The position numbers and the translations under genes were made by a program. This document shows, piece after piece, positions 43,909 to 52,099 of a DNA stretch of 61,667 nt; positions within the stretch are counted from its first letter, which is position 1; each line of letters begins with the position of its first letter. Source of the stretch: Lutibacter sp. (lineage in GTDB: Bacteria; Bacteroidota; Bacteroidia; Flavobacteriales; Flavobacteriaceae); the NCBI GenBank assembly GCA_002733665.1, contig NVWM01000008.1, positions 43,979-105,645 of the forward strand. The letters run 5' to 3'. Below the pieces are notes generated by a model. The model searched no databases and was not told where the DNA came from. It was given only the letters and a program-made list of their open reading frames with translations.

Positions 43909-44382
43909 ATGGCAACTAAAGTTAAAAAAATGCTTTTTATTTTATCAAAAGCAACAATAGAAAATGTTTACGCAGCATTTATTATGGCAAATGGTGCAAG
44001 AATGGAAGGTATAGAAGCAGAAATATTCTTCACTTTTTTCGGATTAGAAGCAATTCAGAAGAAAAAATTAGAAAAATTGCATGTAGCAACTGTTGGTAAT
44101 CCAGCAATGCATATCCCAACAATGCTTGGAGGTTTGCCTGGAATGGAGGCATTTGCAACTAAGATGATGAAAAAAGAAATGGAAAAATTAGATATGCCAC
44201 CAGTTGGTGAATTTTTAGAGATTCTATCAGATTCGGGAGTTAATCTATGGGCATGTAAACTTGCCGTAGAAATGTTCCATATTGAAGAAAGCGATTTAAT
44301 AGACGATCTTGATGGTATTTTAACAATTGGAGATTTTTATAATCGTGCAGATGAGGACGGAACACATCTCTTATTTATCTGA
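43909..44382 (+). CDS. DsrE2-type sulfurtransferase
   Basis: 157 residues of the DsrE/DsrF-like family: MLFILSKATIENVYAAF at the start, an FFTFFGLEAIQ strand-helix, and Cys116 in NLWACKLAVEMF as the probable persulfide site. DsrE2 proteins pass sulfur between TusA, rhodanese and TusE/DsrC. Co-transcribed with sqr and the TusE-like gene and closed by a terminator. Confidence 0.88.
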   Translation: MATKVKKMLFILSKATIENVYAAFIMANGARMEGIEAEIFFTFFGLEAIQKKKLEKLHVATVGNPAMHIPTMLGGLPGMEAFATKMMKKEMEKLDMPPVGEFLEILSDSGVNLWACKLAVEMFHIEESDLIDDLDGILTIGDFYNRADEDGTHLLFI

Positions 44383-44408
44383 TTTATTAGCTGTTCAATT
44401 CTCATTAC

Positions 44409-44436
44409 AAAGCCTCATTAATTTGAGGCTTTTTTA
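44409..44436 (+). terminator. Terminator of the sqr operon
   Basis: Stem AAAGCCTCA (44409-44417) with TGAGGCTTT (44424-44432) and further T residues. Confidence 0.85.
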
Positions 44437-44494
44437 TTGATTGTAAATTCTTATGTATCAATAGTTGCATAAAGATCACATTTAATATTGTTGC

Positions 44495-44533
44495 TTTGCT
44501 CAAAACAGTTAATTTTGCTCAAAACAGTTTAAT
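44495..44533. repeat. 19/20-bp perfect tandem duplication before the YeeE/YedE gene
   Basis: TTTGCTCAAAACAGTTAAT (44495-44513) is repeated as TTTGCTCAAAACAGTTTAAT (44514-44533). The junction creates TAATTTTG (44510-44517), a -7 box 18 bp before the ATG, so the duplication may have created or moved the promoter. Confidence 0.75.
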
Positions 44534-44534
44534 T

Positions 44535-45092
44535 ATGAATTGGATATATGAACCTTGGCCTTGGTATATTGGAGGTCCTATGATAACTTTTATAATGTTT
44601 TTACTAATCATGGTTGGTAAAAGATTTGGAATGTCTTCAAACTTACGAACAATTTGCACGATGTGTGGTGCAGGTAAAAAAACAGACTTTTTTAGATTTG
44701 ATTGGAAATCTCAACGTTGGGGATTAGTAGTCATTATTGGAGCTGTAATTGGAGGCTATATAGGTTCACATTTTTTGTCAAATGATCTTGCCGTTGCTAT
44801 AAATCCAGATACAATAGAAAATTTAAATACACTTGGTTTTGAAAGTGCAGGAAAAACTTATTTACCTACCGAATTGTTTGGTAACGCTGTCTTTTTCGAC
44901 ATTAAAGGATTAGCAATATTGATAATTGGAGGTATATTTGTTGGCTTTGGAGCTCGTTATGCAAATGGTTGTACTTCTGGTCATGCAATATCAGGATTGA
45001 GTAACCTTCAATTACCATCATTAATTGCAGTTATAGGATTTTTTGCTGGAGGATTATTAATGATTCATGTTTTATTCCCTTTAATATTTTAA
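44535..45092 (+). CDS. YeeE/YedE-family half-transporter 1
   Basis: 185 residues from the ATG at 44535, because the upstream extension lies in the tandem repeat. About four or five membrane helices. Conserved TICTMCGAGKK and YANGCTSGHAISG hold the cysteines that relay thiosulfate or sulfane sulfur in the TsuA-like family. Five bases separate it from the second half, and together they match one full-length YeeE. Import of a sulfur compound is expected. Confidence 0.87.
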   Translation: MNWIYEPWPWYIGGPMITFIMFLLIMVGKRFGMSSNLRTICTMCGAGKKTDFFRFDWKSQRWGLVVIIGAVIGGYIGSHFLSNDLAVAINPDTIENLNTLGFESAGKTYLPTELFGNAVFFDIKGLAILIIGGIFVGFGARYANGCTSGHAISGLSNLQLPSLIAVIGFFAGGLLMIHVLFPLIF

Positions 45093-45097
45093 AAAAA

Positions 45098-45511
45098 ATG
45101 AGAACACTTATATATTTATTTATCGGAATTCTTTTTGGAATCACAATGTTTAAATCAGAAGCAGCATCATGGTTTCGTATCTATGAAATGTTTCATTTTC
45201 AATCTTTTCATATGTATGGTATTATGGGATCTGCACTCGGATTAGGAATAATATTAGTACAATCAATCAAGAAATTTAATATTAAATCTTTTTATGGAGA
45301 AAAAATAGAATTCCAAACAAAAGAAAAAGGATTTAAAAGGTATATGTTTGGAGGAATTCTCTTTGGATTAGGTTGGGCGCTTGCTGGTGCTTGTCCAGGA
45401 CCAATATACACGTTAATTGGAGTAGGTTCTTTGCCAATGCTTGTAGTACTTGTCTCTGCTATTTTTGGAACTTTTTTATACGGACTGTTCAAAGATAAAT
45501 TACCACATTAA
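45098..45511 (+). CDS. YeeE/YedE-family half-transporter 2 (DUF6691 type)
   Basis: 137 residues, four membrane helices. The conserved ACPGPIYTLIGVGS matches the second half of the YeeE/YedE fold, with Cys in GACPGP. It probably forms a heterodimeric channel with the preceding gene product. Such split pairs are common next to rhodanese and MBL genes in Bacteroidota. Confidence 0.87.
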   Translation: MRTLIYLFIGILFGITMFKSEAASWFRIYEMFHFQSFHMYGIMGSALGLGIILVQSIKKFNIKSFYGEKIEFQTKEKGFKRYMFGGILFGLGWALAGACPGPIYTLIGVGSLPMLVVLVSAIFGTFLYGLFKDKLPH

Positions 45512-45543
45512 TTACTGTTAATATTTTAAGAATATTTAGGAGG

Positions 45544-45581
45544 ATCACCTAACAGATGAAGATGTTTAGGTGATTTTTTTT
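45544..45581 (+). terminator. Terminator of the YeeE/YedE pair
   Basis: Stem ATCACCTAA (45544-45552) with TTAGGTGAT (45566-45574) followed by a T run. Confidence 0.8.
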
Positions 45582-45596
45582 AGTAATGTAAATCAA

Positions 45597-45640
45597 CTGA
45601 TAAATATCATAGTTATTAATAAATAGGAGCTCTAACTTTG
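45597..45640 (+). promoter_or_regulatory. FNR-like box and -7 box of the uspA gene
   Basis: TGAT-AAAT-ATCA (45598-45609) and TAACTTTG (45633-45640). The centre of the dyad is 29.5 bp upstream of the -7 box, the same spacing as at the soe, persulfide dioxygenase and sqr promoters. Confidence 0.72.
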
Positions 45641-45659
45641 TTTCTTAAAACATGAAATT

Positions 45660-46493
45660 ATGAAAAAAATTATTGTGCCAATAGACTTCTCTAAGCATTC
45701 AGAATACGCATTAGAAACTGCTGCTGTTTTAGCACAAAAAAATAATGCAGAACTTTTAGTCCTGCATATGTTAGAATTGTCAAATGCTATTTTAACAAGA
45801 GATGGAAATTCAATACAAACAGAAACAATATTCTTTTTAAAACTTGCAGAAAAAAAGTTTAAAGAATTTTTAGACAAACCTTATTTAAAAGGAATTAAAG
45901 TAACACCAATTGTTAAACATTTTAAAGTGTTTAGTGAAGTAAGTCAAGTAGCAAAAGAGCACTGTGTAGATTTAATAGTGATGGGATCTCACGGAGTAAG
46001 TGGTTTAAAAGAAATATTTGTAGGCTCAAATACAGAAAAAGTAGTTAGAAATTCTGATATTCCAGTATTGGTAGTAAAACATCATCCTATTTTAACAGAT
46101 TTTGATAGTGTAGTATTTGCATGTGATTTTTCTGAAGAAATTATAGGAGCATTTACTAAGGCTTCAAAAATGTTGAAAGAATTAGGAATTAAAATGTATT
46201 TACTGCATGTTAATTTACCAAATGAAAAATTTAGGAGTTCAACAGAAATAGAACGAAAAGTAGCTACATTTTTAGAAAAAGTTGAAGGTAATTTAAGTAA
46301 AATGAATGAGGTTGCATATGTTAGTGATTATTCTGTAGAAAAAGGAATATTGAATTATTCTAATGTAGTTGGAGCAGATTTAATTGCAGTAGTAACACAC
46401 GGTAGGAAAGGTTTAACACATTTTATGGATGGTAGCGTTTCTGAAGATGTCGCAAATCATTCTACTTTACCAGTATTGACATTCAAAATATAA
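45660..46493 (+). CDS. Tandem UspA-domain universal stress protein
   Basis: 277 residues with two Usp folds. Domain 1 begins MKKIIVPIDFSKHSEYAL and ends with the ATP-binding loop GSHGVSGLKEIFVGSNTEKVV. Domain 2 (from ~145) ends VVTHGRKGLTHFMDGSVSEDV. Cytoplasmic, ATP-binding and likely induced under low oxygen or sulfide stress, consistent with the FNR-like operator at its promoter. Confidence 0.9.
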   Translation: MKKIIVPIDFSKHSEYALETAAVLAQKNNAELLVLHMLELSNAILTRDGNSIQTETIFFLKLAEKKFKEFLDKPYLKGIKVTPIVKHFKVFSEVSQVAKEHCVDLIVMGSHGVSGLKEIFVGSNTEKVVRNSDIPVLVVKHHPILTDFDSVVFACDFSEEIIGAFTKASKMLKELGIKMYLLHVNLPNEKFRSSTEIERKVATFLEKVEGNLSKMNEVAYVSDYSVEKGILNYSNVVGADLIAVVTHGRKGLTHFMDGSVSEDVANHSTLPVLTFKI

Positions 46494-46523
46494 TTTATAT
46501 AATAGCCCCTAATTAATTTTATT

Positions 46524-46565
46524 AGTAGAGAGATCAAGTTTATCTTAATTTCTCTACTTTTTTTT
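46524..46565 (+). terminator. Terminator of the uspA gene
   Basis: Stem AGTAGAGA (46524-46531) and TCTCTACT (46551-46558), then a T run. It marks the boundary between the sulfur island and the purine operon. Confidence 0.8.
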
Positions 46566-46585
46566 GTGTATCTTGCTATCAGCTT

Positions 46586-48004
46586 ATGATACAATTTATA
46601 CTCAATAATCAAATTATCAGAACCTCAGTAAATTCAGGTATAACTTTACTCGATTTTATAAGAGAACACCAGAAATTAAAAGGAACAAAAATTGGTTGCC
46701 GAGAAGGAGATTGTGGTGCATGTACTATTTTAGTTGGAGAATTAAATGATATAGAAGTCACTTACAAAAGTTTTACTTCTTGTATTTCACCCTTAGGAAA
46801 TGCTAACGGAAAACACATTGTTACTGTTGAAGGAATCAATCTTTCAGCAGAACTTAATACCGTACAGAAAGCAATGACTGATAATTTTGCTACACAATGT
46901 GGTTTCTGTACTCCAGGATTTGTAGTTTCTATGACTGGCTATTCTTTGGATGACAATAAATTGAATTTAAATTCATGTAACGATGCTATTAGTGGAAATA
47001 TTTGTCGTTGTACAGGATATAAATCTATTGAAAAAGCAGGTTTTGAAATAGAAAAAAAACTAGAAAGTAAAGACCAAAATCATCAAATAGAATGGCTAAT
47101 TAAAGAGGGCTTTATTCCTGATTATTTTAAAACGATTCCAGATAGATTAAAAGATTTAGTGATGTCACCTCGAGCGGAGTCGAGAGGTCAAAAAGAAACT
47201 ATTGTTGCTAACGGAACAGACTTGTACGTGCGCTATGCAGACAAATTATCAGAAGAAAAAGTACATTTAATTTCTGATGATAAAATTTTAAAAGGAATTT
47301 CTTTTAATAATAATAGTTGTACAATAGGTGCAAATACAACAGTTACAGAATTACTCGAAAACGAAAAATTACTAACTATTTTTCCAAAATTACCATCGTT
47401 TTTAAAATTAGTTTCTTCTGAACAGATAAGAAATATGGGAACTCTTGGAGGGAATTTTGTAAATGCTTCACCAATTGGCGATATGTCAATTTTCTTTTTA
47501 GCATTGAATTCTACGTTGACAATTCAGCGTGAAAATGGAACGGAGAGAAATATTCCATTTCAAGAATTTCATAAAGATTATAAAAAATATGATTTACAAA
47601 AAGGAGAATTACTCAAAAACATTTCGTTTAGAGTATTGGATGCTTCAGAAAAATTTAATTTCGAAAAAGTAAGCAAACGTACTCATCTTGATATTGCTAG
47701 CGTAAATTCGGCGGGATTAATTTCATTAAAAAATGGAGTTATTTCTGAAGCGCATTTTTCACTTGGTGGTGTGGCAGCAATCCCTAAATATTTATTTAAA
47801 ACTAATAAATTTTTAAAAGGTGAATTAATAGTTTCCGAAACAATTCACTTAGCAGAAAAAGTAATGCAATCCGAAATTTCACCAATAAGTGATGTTCGTG
47901 GAACTTCAGATTATAAAAGGTTATTAGCGAGACAGTTATTCTTTGCACATTTTATGACATTGTTTCCAAATGATGTAGAACTCAATAAAATGATAGCGCT
48001 ATGA
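46586..48004 (+). CDS. xdhA: Xanthine dehydrogenase small subunit (2Fe-2S and FAD)
   Basis: 472 residues. N-terminal 2Fe-2S ferredoxin (CREGDCGACTILVG), second 2Fe-2S domain (CGFCTPGF, CRCTGY), then an FAD-binding domain (~205-380; IRNMGTLGGNFVNASPIGD) and a CO-dehydrogenase flavoprotein C-terminal domain. Transfers electrons from the molybdenum site to NAD+ or another acceptor. Residues 194-202 (SPRAESRGQ), in the linker between the 2Fe-2S and FAD domains, are encoded by an inserted palindromic repeat. Overlaps xdhB by 4 bp (ATGA). Confidence 0.93.
   Translation: MIQFILNNQIIRTSVNSGITLLDFIREHQKLKGTKIGCREGDCGACTILVGELNDIEVTYKSFTSCISPLGNANGKHIVTVEGINLSAELNTVQKAMTDNFATQCGFCTPGFVVSMTGYSLDDNKLNLNSCNDAISGNICRCTGYKSIEKAGFEIEKKLESKDQNHQIEWLIKEGFIPDYFKTIPDRLKDLVMSPRAESRGQKETIVANGTDLYVRYADKLSEEKVHLISDDKILKGISFNNNSCTIGANTTVTELLENEKLLTIFPKLPSFLKLVSSEQIRNMGTLGGNFVNASPIGDMSIFFLALNSTLTIQRENGTERNIPFQEFHKDYKKYDLQKGELLKNISFRVLDASEKFNFEKVSKRTHLDIASVNSAGLISLKNGVISEAHFSLGGVAAIPKYLFKTNKFLKGELIVSETIHLAEKVMQSEISPISDVRGTSDYKRLLARQLFFAHFMTLFPNDVELNKMIAL
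47163..47190. repeat. Palindromic intergenic-type repeat inserted in frame in xdhA
   Basis: 28-bp unit starting TGTCACCTCGAGCGGAG and ending TCGAGAGGTCA, with arms ACCTCGA and TCGAGAGGT. This is the form of a dispersed repeat of Bacteroidota intergenic DNA, but here it is translated in the inter-domain linker. Its local G+C content is far above that of the gene. Confidence 0.7.
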
Positions 48005-50253
48005 AAAATATAGATTCATACACACACGTTCGAGGCGAATCATTATTTGTAGATGATATGATCCTCAGACAGGATGCATTATTTGGTTTAGTTTTCGATT
48101 CACCTAAAGCGCACGGAAAGATTTTATCAGTAGATTATTCTAATGCAGAAGCAGTTGAAGGAGTTATTAAAATATTTACTTATAGAGATATTGTTGGCGA
48201 AAATCAAATTGGTGGAATTATTCCAGACGAGCCACTTTGGGCAGAAGATGAAGTTCATTTTTGTGGACAACCAATCGCATTTATTGTTGCAGAAAGTGAT
48301 GCAATTGCAAAAAAAGCAAGAGTATTAATTGAAATAGAAATTGAAGAATTACAAGTAATTACGACAGCCAAAGAAGCGAAAGAAAAAGGAAGTTTTATAA
48401 ATGCACCACGTTCTTTTAATTTGGGAGATTCACAAAAATCTTTTGCAAGTTGTGACTATGTCTTTGAAGGAGAAATTTTTTCTAACGGTCAAGAACACTT
48501 GTATCTTGAAACGCAAGGATGTTATGTAGAACCTAAAGAAAACGGAAACATAAAAATTACATCTTCTACACAAGGACCAACACAAGTGCAAAAAACAGCA
48601 GCAAAGGTATTGGGAATACCAATGCATAAAATTGAAGTTGATGTGATACGTTTAGGTGGAGGTTTTGGTGGAAAAGAAGACCAAGCAACTCCATGGGCAG
48701 TTATGGCTGCAGTTGCAGTACAGCATTTAAATAGACCAGTAAAATTTATGCTCAATCGACATGATGATTTGCGTATGACAGGAAAGCGTCATCCCTATGA
48801 ATCTACTTTTAAAATAGGATTAACTAAAGATTTAAAAATTAAGGCTTTTGAAGTAGAGTTCTTGCAAAATTCAGGCGCAGCAGCAGATTTATCTCCTGCT
48901 ATTGCAGAGCGCACGCTTTTTCATGCTACCAATAGTTATTTTGTGCCAAATGTGAAAACGACCGTATATAGTTGTAAAACCAATTTACCTCCAAATACGG
49001 CTTTTCGTGGTTTCGGCGGACCTCAAGGAATGTTTGTCATAGAATCTGCGATTGCTAAAGCAGCTGATGAATTAAATATTGATAAAAAAGAAATTCAGGA
49101 AGCGAATTTATTAGAAGAGAACGATGAATTTTCTTACGGACAAATTGCCACTGAAGTTCAGGCAAAAAAATCATGGTTTGATGCCAAAGAAAAATTTGAA
49201 TTAGAAAAATTAGAAAAAGATATAGTTGATTTTAATACTGATAATCAATTGTTTAAAAAAGGAATTTCTTTAATGCCAATTGCATTCGGTATTTCTTTTA
49301 CCAACACACCAATGAATCATGCAAGAGCTTTGATTCATATATATCAAGACGGAAGTGTAGGTGTAAGTACAGGTGCTGTAGAGATGGGACAAAGTGTAAA
49401 TACCAAAATGTTGCAAATAGCATCTGAAGTATTAGGAATTTCATCAGAAAAAGTAAAGTTAGAAAGTACAAATACTACAAGAGTTGCCAATACATCACCT
49501 TCTGCTGCGAGTTCAACAGCAGATTTAAACGGAAAAGCAGTTGAAATGGCCTGTAATTCTTTGTTAGAAAGATTGATCAAAGTTGCCTCAAATATTACAG
49601 CATCTAAAGATAAAAGTATCACTTTTAAAGATGATTGTGTTTTTACAGGTGATAAGAAATCAAACATAACTTGGAATGAAGTGATTGCTGAAGCGATGTT
49701 ACAGCGTATTGCACTCACTGAGAATGCTCATTATGCAACACCAATTATCCACTTTGATAAAAGTAAAGAAAAAGGGCATCCTTTTGCATACCATGTTTAC
49801 GGAACAGCAATTACAACTGTTACTGTTGATTGTTTACGAGGGGTTTATGAAGTTGATGCTGTAAAAATTGTCCATGATTTTGGAAAAAGTATGAATATTG
49901 GTATTGATATTGGTCAAGTTGAAGGTGCATTAGCACAAGGAATTGGTTGGATGACGCTAGAAGAAATAGCATACAATAAAGACGGACGATTGTTGTCAAA
50001 TGCGTTATCTACGTATAAAATTCCTGATGTTTTTTCAGCAGCAAAAATAGTTGAAGTTCTACCTTTAGAAACTGATGGGCATGAACTAGCTATAAAAAAA
50101 TCAAAAGCCGTTGGAGAACCACCATTAATGTATGGAATTGGAAGTTATTTTGCCATTCAAAATGCTGTGAAAGCCTTTAATAAAAATTATAAACCAACGT
50201 ATCATTCACCGTTTACGCCAGAGAAAGTATTAATGGGATTGTATGAGAAATAA
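48001..50253 (+). CDS. xdhB: Xanthine dehydrogenase large (molybdenum) subunit
   Basis: 750 residues. Molybdopterin domains with GGGFGGKEDQATPWA, AFRGFGGPQGMF (the Arg that binds the purine), GAVEMGQSVNTKM, and the catalytic Glu in KAVGEPPLMYGIGS. Hydroxylates hypoxanthine and xanthine to urate. Forms a complex with XdhA. The 4-bp overlap with xdhA and downstream xdhC support one operon. Confidence 0.94.
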   Translation: MKNIDSYTHVRGESLFVDDMILRQDALFGLVFDSPKAHGKILSVDYSNAEAVEGVIKIFTYRDIVGENQIGGIIPDEPLWAEDEVHFCGQPIAFIVAESDAIAKKARVLIEIEIEELQVITTAKEAKEKGSFINAPRSFNLGDSQKSFASCDYVFEGEIFSNGQEHLYLETQGCYVEPKENGNIKITSSTQGPTQVQKTAAKVLGIPMHKIEVDVIRLGGGFGGKEDQATPWAVMAAVAVQHLNRPVKFMLNRHDDLRMTGKRHPYESTFKIGLTKDLKIKAFEVEFLQNSGAAADLSPAIAERTLFHATNSYFVPNVKTTVYSCKTNLPPNTAFRGFGGPQGMFVIESAIAKAADELNIDKKEIQEANLLEENDEFSYGQIATEVQAKKSWFDAKEKFELEKLEKDIVDFNTDNQLFKKGISLMPIAFGISFTNTPMNHARALIHIYQDGSVGVSTGAVEMGQSVNTKMLQIASEVLGISSEKVKLESTNTTRVANTSPSAASSTADLNGKAVEMACNSLLERLIKVASNITASKDKSITFKDDCVFTGDKKSNITWNEVIAEAMLQRIALTENAHYATPIIHFDKSKEKGHPFAYHVYGTAITTVTVDCLRGVYEVDAVKIVHDFGKSMNIGIDIGQVEGALAQGIGWMTLEEIAYNKDGRLLSNALSTYKIPDVFSAAKIVEVLPLETDGHELAIKKSKAVGEPPLMYGIGSYFAIQNAVKAFNKNYKPTYHSPFTPEKVLMGLYEK

Positions 50254-50254
50254 G

Positions 50255-51628
50255 ATGAATGAAATTCTAATACATAGCAAGCGTTGTTTTATCAATCATC
50301 AATTTATTGAGGCAACAATTCATATTCTTAATCGAAAGATTTTTAAGATATATGTTGGTGAAAAAAAGATGGATGGAATCTCATTCTCGGATTATGGAAA
50401 CTTAATCGTAATGCCTGGAATTATTGATGCACATGTGCATATCAATGAACCTGGAAGAGAAGATTGGGAAGGTTTTGATACTGCAACAAAAGCTGCAGCA
50501 ATTGGAGGAGTAACTACATTAATCGAGATGCCATTGAATGCTAGTCCTGTTACGACCAATGTTGATGCGTTTATTTTAAAGCAAAATGCTTCGAGAGATA
50601 AATTACATGTGAATTGTGGATTTTATGGTGGAATAATCCCTACAAATACTGATGATATTGAAGAATTGATAAAATCTGGGGTTTTTGGAATAAAAGGTTT
50701 TTTAACACATTCTGGAATTGATGAATTTCCAAATGTTTCTCAAGAAAATTTGGAAAAAATAGCTCCTATTTTAAAAAAATATGATATTCCATTATTACTG
50801 CATTGCGAATTGACAGATGTTGAAGTTCCAGAAGTAAAAAATCAGAAAAACTACCAAGAATATTTGCATTCAAGACCGCAACATTGGGAAACGAATGCGA
50901 TTGAATTGGCATTAAATGTTCAAGAAAAACACGATATTAAAGTACATATAGTACATTTATCGGCTTCAGAAGGAATTGAACGAATTAACAAACGAAAATC
51001 TCTTACAGATAAATTAACGGTTGAAACTTGTCCGCATTATTTATATTTCAATGCTGAAGAAATTCCAGATGCTTCTCCTATTTATAAATGTGCGCCACCA
51101 ATTAGAGAACAGAAAAACAATGATTTATTGTGGGAAAGTCTTTTAAATGATGGATTTAATTTTTTAAGTTCCGATCATTCTCCTGCACCTCCAAAACGTA
51201 AACAGTTAGAAAGTGGAGATTTTTTCAAAGCTTGGGGAGGAATTGCAGGATTACAGTTTACATTGCCAATTCTTTGGACTGAGGGTAAAAAAAGAGGATT
51301 AGAATTAGAAAAATTAATTCCACTATTGACAGAAAATCCTGCAAAATTTTTAGGTTTAGAAAATCAAAAGGGGAAATTGCAAGAAGGTTTTGACGCTGAT
51401 ATTACAATTTGGAATGACTCACAAGAGTTTGAAATTGTTGAGGATAGTATTTATCACAAGCATAAAGCAACTCCATATTTAAATGAAGTAGTTGTTGGGA
51501 AAGTAATTCATACATTTGTTAATGGAGTTCAAGTTGTAGAAAATTCGGAATTAAAAAATCTGAGGAAAGGTGAACTGTTATTGAAAACTAATTGTCTTTC
51601 CCACGAAAGTGGGAATCCAAAACGGTAA
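50255..51628 (+). CDS. allB: Allantoinase
   Basis: 457 residues from the ATG at 50255, directly after the xdhB stop; a Met four codons earlier is within xdhB. Amidohydrolase with the first metal-binding pair DAHVHINEPGRE, the bridging Lys in GIKGFLTHSG, then LHCELTD, HIVHLSA and SSDHSPAPPKRK. Opens the allantoin ring to allantoate. The last residues (CLSHESGNPKR) are not native: they are the translated 5' half of a palindromic repeat inserted at the 3' end of the gene, which supplied a new stop 10 bases after the repeat. Confidence 0.93.
   Translation: MNEILIHSKRCFINHQFIEATIHILNRKIFKIYVGEKKMDGISFSDYGNLIVMPGIIDAHVHINEPGREDWEGFDTATKAAAIGGVTTLIEMPLNASPVTTNVDAFILKQNASRDKLHVNCGFYGGIIPTNTDDIEELIKSGVFGIKGFLTHSGIDEFPNVSQENLEKIAPILKKYDIPLLLHCELTDVEVPEVKNQKNYQEYLHSRPQHWETNAIELALNVQEKHDIKVHIVHLSASEGIERINKRKSLTDKLTVETCPHYLYFNAEEIPDASPIYKCAPPIREQKNNDLLWESLLNDGFNFLSSDHSPAPPKRKQLESGDFFKAWGGIAGLQFTLPILWTEGKKRGLELEKLIPLLTENPAKFLGLENQKGKLQEGFDADITIWNDSQEFEIVEDSIYHKHKATPYLNEVVVGKVIHTFVNGVQVVENSELKNLRKGELLLKTNCLSHESGNPKR
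51592..51619. repeat. Palindromic repeat, copy 1, overlapping the end of allB
   Basis: TTGTCTTTCCCAC-GAAA-GTGGGAATCCA, with a 7-bp stem and GAAA loop at 51598-51615. Of the dispersed type whose translation gives SRESGNP-like peptides in many genomes. Here it forms the C-terminus of allantoinase. Confidence 0.85.
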
Positions 51629-51630
51629 GA

Positions 51631-51933
51631 ATGCTAAAAACGGTTCATAAATATTATGTGTATATTTTAGCAAGTCAAAAAAATGGCACATTATATATCG
51701 GAATGACATTTGATTTAGAAAGAAGAGTATTTGAACATAAAAATAAAATAGTTAAAGGTTTTACGAGTAAATACAATATTACTAATTTGGTTTATTTTGA
51801 AGTCTTTGATCAAGTAAAGGATGCTATAAAGAGAGAAAAACAATTAAAAAAGTGGAATAGAAGTTGGAAGATAGAATTAATAGAAGAAGAAAATAATAAT
51901 TGGAATGATTTAGCAAAAGATTGGTACGATTAA
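51631..51933 (+). CDS. GIY-YIG nuclease-family protein
   Basis: 100 residues from the ATG at 51631; the longer frame would start inside the palindromic repeat. GIY-YIG core: YYVYILASQKNGTLYIGMT, Arg in LERRVFEHK, and a Glu-rich REKQLKKWNRSWKIELIEE tail. The family cuts DNA with a single active site. It is flanked by inverted copies of one palindromic repeat (51592 and 51940, with a third at 52055) and interrupts the purine operon, so it looks like an inserted selfish module that may mobilise those repeats. Confidence 0.9.
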   Translation: MLKTVHKYYVYILASQKNGTLYIGMTFDLERRVFEHKNKIVKGFTSKYNITNLVYFEVFDQVKDAIKREKQLKKWNRSWKIELIEEENNNWNDLAKDWYD

Positions 51934-51939
51934 AAAAAA

Positions 51940-51967
51940 TGGATTCCCACTTTCGTGGGAAAGACAT
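51940..51967. repeat. Palindromic repeat, copy 2 (inverted)
   Basis: TGGATTCCCAC-TTTC-GTGGGAAAGACA, the reverse complement of copy 1, eight bases after the GIY-YIG stop. Confidence 0.85.
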
Positions 51968-52054
51968 TCAAAGATATTTTGTCAATTATAAACTCTATAA
52001 AAATTATTATATAGTTGCACTTTTTTATTTTGTACAATTATTAATTGAAACTAT

Positions 52055-52082
52055 TTGTCTTTCCCACGAAAGTGGGAATCCA
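52055..52082. repeat. Palindromic repeat, copy 3 (direct)
   Basis: Identical to copy 1 over 28 bp, and the preceding bases are similar too (TTGAAACTA here, TTGAAAACTA before copy 1). It lies 17 bp before the allantoicase ATG. Confidence 0.85.
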
Positions 52083-52099
52083 TATAATAAAAACAGATA

